From a virus: a stretch of 27,575 nt of DNA. Below the pieces are notes generated by a model. That model did no database searches and was not told the DNA's origin. It worked only from the letters and a program-made list of their open reading frames with translations. Position numbers and translations under genes: made by a program. The first letter of the stretch is position 1. Each line of letters opens with the position of its first letter. The DNA is taken from positions 1 to 27,575 of the IMG/VR virus record IMGVR_UViG_3300025168_000515. One strand, given 5' to 3'. This document shows positions 24,288-27,575 of the stretch, in pieces.

Positions 24288-25367
24288 ATGCTTCAAAAGA
24301 ACTACAAAAAGAAAAGTATAGGTACACTACAAATAAATTCAGAGTTTACTAGATCTGGTAAAAATAAGATTGTAAAAATATCAAATTCTGATGATGTTTT
24401 GTCTATTAGAAATATTAATAAGTTTAGATCTTTATCTAATCTAGAAACAATCAAAGACTATAGAGGATATTTTTATAACTTTTCTAGAGATCTTAATATC
24501 ATTAATACAGATGTCAGATGGGATCTATTATTAGGTAATGGTATTTGTGACAAATATGACAAAGATCTTTTAAATAAAATTAAATTTTCTATTGATAAAA
24601 TTACTTCATATCATACTAATATTCTTAATAGAAGAAAGACACTATACGAAAATCTAAACAAGATTCTGGATGAGTCAGGTAATGAAATTGAAGTTCCGGA
24701 ATATTCACATGATGGAGTGACAGGCAGAACTACAATTAAAAAAGGTTTTAACTTTTTAACTTCTAAAAAAGAGTTTAGAAAAAAATGCAAATCTAAAAAT
24801 AAAGATAATATGCTGGTCAGTATTGACTTTAAGGCATGCGAGCCTAATCTATACTTAAGATCTTTGGGCATAGAAATATCAGACCCTGATATATACGAAT
24901 TTTTATCTAGTAAGCTTAATTTAGATGTAAAAGATAGAAGTACTTTAAAGAGAGGAATACTGTCAGTTTTGTATGGAGCGTCTGACAGCACTTCAAGTAA
25001 ATTACTAGGAAGTAAAAAACAAAATCTAGACAAGATAAAAAAATTCTTTAAAATCAAAGAGGTAGAAGAAGAACTAAAGGCCCAGTTTCAGAATACAAAT
25101 ACAATTTACAACTTATACGGGAGACCAATACACTCAGACAAAAGCATTCTTAACAAGTGGATTCAATCATCAGCAGTAGATTTTTGTAGTTTAGCATTTT
25201 TAAATTTTGTGGAGGAATTTAATTTAAATGTTTGCTACTTAGTTCATGACGATATGGTTGTAGATATTAGTAAAGAAGAATATGAAAAAATAAAAGACAT
25301 AACCGAGCTTTATGAACCTGACGCAAAATTAAGCCTTCCCGTAGAAATTACTATTCTAAACGCCTAA
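24288..25367 (+). CDS. Compact family-A polymerase-like protein without exonuclease domain
   Basis: Encodes 359 residues. The family-A polymerase motifs occur in order with correct internal spacing: TGR (145-147); motif A IDFKACEPNLYLR with D180 and E185 (equivalent to E. coli Pol I D705 and E710); motif B R217-x3-K221-x7-Y229-G230 (Pol I R754, K758, Y766-G767); LYGRPI (276-281); N289-x3-Q293 (Pol I N845, Q849); and motif C V-H320-D321-D322. Catalytic aspartates are present. The motif B Phe762 position is Leu, and the ILS there resembles the VMT of T7-type RNA polymerases, but the retained motif A Glu favours dNTP use. The 150-residue N-terminus is too short for an exonuclease. It lies among late structural genes and lacks a ribosome binding site. 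It could be a primase-like, repair or virion-associated enzyme; the function is unknown. Confidence 0.85.
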   Translation: MLQKNYKKKSIGTLQINSEFTRSGKNKIVKISNSDDVLSIRNINKFRSLSNLETIKDYRGYFYNFSRDLNIINTDVRWDLLLGNGICDKYDKDLLNKIKFSIDKITSYHTNILNRRKTLYENLNKILDESGNEIEVPEYSHDGVTGRTTIKKGFNFLTSKKEFRKKCKSKNKDNMLVSIDFKACEPNLYLRSLGIEISDPDIYEFLSSKLNLDVKDRSTLKRGILSVLYGASDSTSSKLLGSKKQNLDKIKKFFKIKEVEEELKAQFQNTNTIYNLYGRPIHSDKSILNKWIQSSAVDFCSLAFLNFVEEFNLNVCYLVHDDMVVDISKEEYEKIKDITELYEPDAKLSLPVEITILNA

Positions 25368-25375
25368 GTAATCTT

Positions 25376-26887
25376 ATGGCAAATAAAAAAATAAAATCAG
25401 AATCTTACGGTACACAACGTCAAACTTGGGCCGGAGGCGCAGGTGCTGGAAGCAACTTCCAGCACGGAAAAGACTTAGGTACACACACAAGAGGTAGTCT
25501 AGGTACAAGAGGCGCAGACTCAAACTGGAGCAGGGCTAGTCAAGCTGTTATGCCTTTAAATGCTTTTACACATTTTTTAGATGAAGACGAAGACGAAGAG
25601 TTTGATGAAGGCTACACTGTTGAAGACTCAAAATATGATCTTCAAGAAATTCTTCGATTGAACGAAGATTTAAGTGATGTAGGTGCTGCCGCTGTAGACA
25701 TAGCAACAGACTTAGGCGGTGACTTTGCTGCATCTGCAATTTCTGGATTAGATGTTACAAGAACAGTTGGGACAGGCACTAGTTTACTGTTTATTACTAA
25801 AAATATTTATGAAATTAAAAAAGGTCGCGAAAGAGCAGATGAAGTTATTCGCCAGTTTTTAAACAGGCCAACGAACGAAGCTGCAGAAAAAATGGCAGAC
25901 ATATTTGATTCACTTATAACAGATGTCATTGACCTTTTTCAAAGAACAATAGAGATAATACCTGATAGTTTGCCTATAGAAGAGTTTGGCTCAATAGCAA
26001 TTTCTATAGCCCAGAATTACAAGCGCGCAGCTAAATTTTTAAAGGCTTATTTTACGTTTAGAAAGGTAGATTCTATCACAGCTGTCGGCAAAAAATTTAC
26101 AGCTAAGTCTGTGCGAAGAGTCTCTTTTTACGGAATTGTGTCACCCATTATTAAGATGGTAATGAAGTTATTTAACTCTGACTTTGTTCCTGAAAAAGTC
26201 GAAGAAAACAAGTCTATAATCATGGGTACAATCTCAAGAATTGTATTGCTAGGCGATTTAATGGAAGACTACCATATTCAAAAAGAAGTAGCTATAGGTA
26301 TCGGAATACCAGAAGAAGATTTTGTTTACAGACACAGAATTTTACAGCCGGGTTCAGAAGCTGATGGTTACGATTATGAGTCACCAAGAAATGAACTTCC
26401 TTTTGAAGATAGAGTAGAAGAAGAAATAGAAATTAGAAGAGAAGAAATGGAACAAAGACAACCAGAGTATTCAGAAGGACTATTTGGACCTGACGCAGAT
26501 GATGATCTTTCTGAACCTGTTGTCGTTGGTGGCGCAGCAGCTGGCGCCGCATCTCAAAATTCTACACTTGGAAACGAATTCTTAAGAAAACTTTTCATAT
26601 CAAAACCTGGAGACGAAGGTCTTTTTAGAGAGTCTTTAGAAAATAAATCTTTACTTTACTTAATAGAAGAAAAAGATTCAGAGTTAGATGAAGAACTAGA
26701 AGAAGATGAAATAAACGAATTCTCAGGCGCCGGAGGCGGAGCTATAGGAACACTACCGCTAGGTATGTCGACAAAAGGCCCAAAGGGAAAAACCAGCGCG
26801 ACATCAGGTGGCACCGCGTTCCCTTACAGTAAGAAAAGTAGAACTGCTTTTAAGAAGTACGCTAAGAAGTCATTTGGCGGAAAATAA
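25376..26887 (+). CDS. Putative virion-associated protein with acidic, helical and basic segments
   Basis: Encodes 503 residues, eight bases after the polymerase-like gene, with no clear ribosome binding site, so translation is probably coupled. Segments in order are a Gly/Ser/Arg-rich N-terminus (1-60), an acidic patch (DEDEDEEFDE, about 69-78), Ala/Gly-rich and hydrophobic helices (about 100-145 and 195-265) that could touch membranes, a long acidic helical part (about 340-365), an EFSGAGGGAIGTLPLGM motif (from about 448) and a Lys-rich C-terminal tail. I recall EFSGAG...PLG motifs near the ends of other marine phage proteins. No enzyme signature is seen. The pattern suits an internal virion or ejected protein, but that is inference. 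Confidence 0.75.
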   Translation: MANKKIKSESYGTQRQTWAGGAGAGSNFQHGKDLGTHTRGSLGTRGADSNWSRASQAVMPLNAFTHFLDEDEDEEFDEGYTVEDSKYDLQEILRLNEDLSDVGAAAVDIATDLGGDFAASAISGLDVTRTVGTGTSLLFITKNIYEIKKGRERADEVIRQFLNRPTNEAAEKMADIFDSLITDVIDLFQRTIEIIPDSLPIEEFGSIAISIAQNYKRAAKFLKAYFTFRKVDSITAVGKKFTAKSVRRVSFYGIVSPIIKMVMKLFNSDFVPEKVEENKSIIMGTISRIVLLGDLMEDYHIQKEVAIGIGIPEEDFVYRHRILQPGSEADGYDYESPRNELPFEDRVEEEIEIRREEMEQRQPEYSEGLFGPDADDDLSEPVVVGGAAAGAASQNSTLGNEFLRKLFISKPGDEGLFRESLENKSLLYLIEEKDSELDEELEEDEINEFSGAGGGAIGTLPLGMSTKGPKGKTSATSGGTAFPYSKKSRTAFKKYAKKSFGGK

Positions 26888-26907
26888 AATTATTTGACAA
26901 TAATTTT
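26886..26907 (+). terminator. AT-only hairpin after the 503-aa gene, weak terminator candidate
   Basis: AAAATTATT (26886-26894) pairs perfectly with AATAATTTT (26899-26907) around TGAC. It overlaps the TAA stop of the upstream gene and ends in four T, just before the -35 region of the gene 32 promoter. The stem has no G-C pair, so termination would be weak. Confidence 0.35.
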
Positions 26908-26934
26908 GTAAACAATCCTCTCCTTTTGTATAAT
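26906..26934 (+). promoter_or_regulatory. Sigma70-like promoter of gene 32
   Basis: A perfect TATAAT (26929-26934) is preceded at 17 bases by TTGTAA (26906-26911, four of six consensus). Transcription would begin near 26941, giving a leader of about 54 bases. It is the only good host-type promoter seen in the window, consistent with a replication gene expressed earlier than the structural genes. A TTGACA at 26894-26899 is too far from the -10 box to act as the -35. Confidence 0.65.
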
Positions 26935-26953
26935 GTTTAAGCAATTAAAACAT
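26933..26953 (+). promoter_or_regulatory. Second copy of the dyad ATGTTTAAG-N6-AAACAT, at the gene 32 start site
   Basis: Arms ATGTTT and AAACAT are separated by nine bases and extend to seven pairs with A26932 and T26954. The element overlaps the end of the -10 box and the predicted transcription start, a classical operator position. The other copy is at 6388-6408. Confidence 0.4.
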
Positions 26954-26985
26954 TGCACATTAAATATTGCACATTAAATTTTAAA
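26945..26985 (+). promoter_or_regulatory. TTAAA-rich leader of gene 32, candidate autogenous translational operator
   Basis: Four TTAAA elements occur at 26945-26949, 26960-26964, 26974-26978 and 26981-26985, running into the AGGAG ribosome binding site. In T4, gp32 represses its own translation by binding cooperatively to an unstructured leader rich in UUAAA next to a 5' pseudoknot. The arrangement here matches the unstructured part. The operator role is inferred by analogy. Confidence 0.5.
26952..26979 (+). repeat. Perfect 14-base tandem repeat (two copies)
   Basis: ATTGCACATTAAAT occurs at 26952-26965 and again at 26966-26979, lying entirely in the gene 32 leader. It doubles the TTAAA elements and also an ATTGC that is complementary to GCAAT at 26941-26945. 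Confidence 0.9.
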
Positions 26986-26994
26986 GGAGAAAAA

Positions 26995-27575
26995 ATGGCA
27001 ATCGATTTCGACGCAATTAAACGTAAACTAGAAAGACTTAGCGGCGCAGACAAGAGTCGCAACTCAAAATGGAAACCTGAAGAAGGTGAAGAACATACTG
27101 TCCGACTTATCTCATTCCCGGATAATGACGGTCAACCCTTTAAGGAAGTACAGTGGTACTACAACATTCCGGGTTCTCGAGGTATGGTAGCACCTTACCA
27201 GTTTGGCAAAAAAGATCCTGTTCAGGAACTAATTAGCAAGCTTCGCGATGAGGGTTCAAAAGAATCCTACGAGATGGCAAAAAATCTCTACCCTAATATG
27301 CGCACCTATGCTGCTGTAGTAGTACGTGGTCAAGAAGATGAAGGAGTGAAGATTTGGGGCTTTGGAAAGACTGTTTATCAAAAGCTTCTTTCTATTATGT
27401 TAGATGAAGACTACGGTGATATTACTGATCCTCTCGAAGGTCGCGATATTAAGGTTGTTTGTACTAAGCCTCCTGGTAAAAAGTACGCAATGACTGATGT
27501 AATGCCTCGCGGCAAGGTTACTAAGCTTTCTACTAAGTCAAAACAAGCTTCTGAGTGGTTAGAAAATATTCCAAA
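26995..27575 (+). CDS. 32: Single-stranded DNA-binding protein, T4 gp32-like (N-terminal 193 codons; cut by window end)
   Basis: The frame runs from ATG 26995, with AGGAG upstream, to the window edge without a stop. gp32 coats single-stranded DNA at the replication fork and in recombination. The N-terminal basic helix (FDAIKRKLERLSG) corresponds to the cooperativity domain. The core includes NLYPNMRTYAAVVVRGQEDE, then GVKIWGFGKTVYQKLLSIM and LEGRDIKVV, matching the OB-fold region of T4 gp32 (ANILVVKDP, KVFKYRFGKKIWDKI, WEGANFVLKV). The zinc-binding subdomain expected near residues 55-80 has no Cys; the only Cys visible is C156. Arginine codons are nine CGN to one AGA, unlike the AGA-rich structural genes. 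The acidic C-terminal domain lies outside the window. Confidence 0.93.
   Translation, partial: MAIDFDAIKRKLERLSGADKSRNSKWKPEEGEEHTVRLISFPDNDGQPFKEVQWYYNIPGSRGMVAPYQFGKKDPVQELISKLRDEGSKESYEMAKNLYPNMRTYAAVVVRGQEDEGVKIWGFGKTVYQKLLSIMLDEDYGDITDPLEGRDIKVVCTKPPGKKYAMTDVMPRGKVTKLSTKSKQASEWLENIP

Noticed and set aside
24611-25057. Minus-strand open frame of 148 codons opposite the polymerase-like gene
   Set aside because: It lies opposite the polymerase motifs, which are clearly the coding strand; the Leu/Ser-rich translation is typical of antisense frames in AT-rich genes.
26894-26899. TTGACA as the -35 box of the gene 32 promoter
   Set aside because: It is a perfect consensus, but 29 bases separate it from TATAAT, far from the usual 17; TTGTAA at 26906-26911 has the correct spacing.
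26952-26979. The 14-base tandem repeat as a CRISPR unit or replication iteron
   Set aside because: Only two directly abutting copies with no spacer; the position in the gene 32 leader and the TTAAA content fit an operator better. An iteron role cannot be excluded but has no support.

Overview
The window is a late-gene segment of an AT-rich tailed phage with a contractile tail, distantly related to T4. The evidence is recognisable homologues of T4 gp13, gp14, gp15, gp18 (twice), gp19 and gp32, a gp26/T4_baseplate-family gene, a tape-measure candidate and a LysM-containing baseplate gene, all on the + strand in tight late-operon order. Several families (short proteins beginning MKIT, a Cys-rich protein with a CWMHHFKC motif, a basic protein with a QLRAVE motif) look to me like those of uncultured marine T4-like phages; this is recollection, not a search. 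No host or integration genes, tRNA genes, insertion sequences or CRISPR arrays are visible.

Layout. 1-1040: two small genes, a coiled-coil Cys protein (126-341) and a Gly-rich probable virion protein (426-983), with an RNA-pseudoknot-like leader between them and a terminator at 1006-1040. 1099-3270: a structured leader followed by three genes with no assigned function; two of them share a 13-residue N-terminal tag ending in (L/I)-x-E, and the third has a similar start. This resembles the capsid-targeting peptides of T4 internal head proteins. 3348-6379: neck and tail-completion genes 13, 14, 15. 6438-13485: two tandem, divergent, oversized tail sheath genes and the tail tube gene, closed by a strong terminator. 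13556-14609: a gp26-family gene whose reading frame continues, through a seven-T slip site, into a tail-assembly-chaperone-like extension. 14638-24239: tape measure, a small acidic ORF, a 1218-aa baseplate protein, a LysM protein and a 1076-aa hub-like protein, partly overlapping.

24288-26887: an unexpected two-gene unit with no clear ribosome binding sites. It holds a compact family-A polymerase-like protein (palm and fingers motifs intact, no exonuclease) and a 503-aa protein of unknown function with a bipartite, possibly virion-associated architecture. 26906-27575: a separate transcription unit with a sigma70-like promoter, a TTAAA-rich leader resembling the autogenous operator of T4 gene 32, and the first 193 codons of gene 32 (ssDNA-binding protein), cut by the window end.

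How it fits together: 13/14/15 close the head-tail joint; 18/18'/19 build sheath and tube; the frameshifted gene plus tape measure set tail assembly and length; the 1218-aa, LysM and hub proteins form the baseplate core. The most unusual elements are the mini-polymerase in the late region, the tagged putative capsid cargo, the duplicated sheath, the frameshift element and several RNA/DNA structures in leaders.
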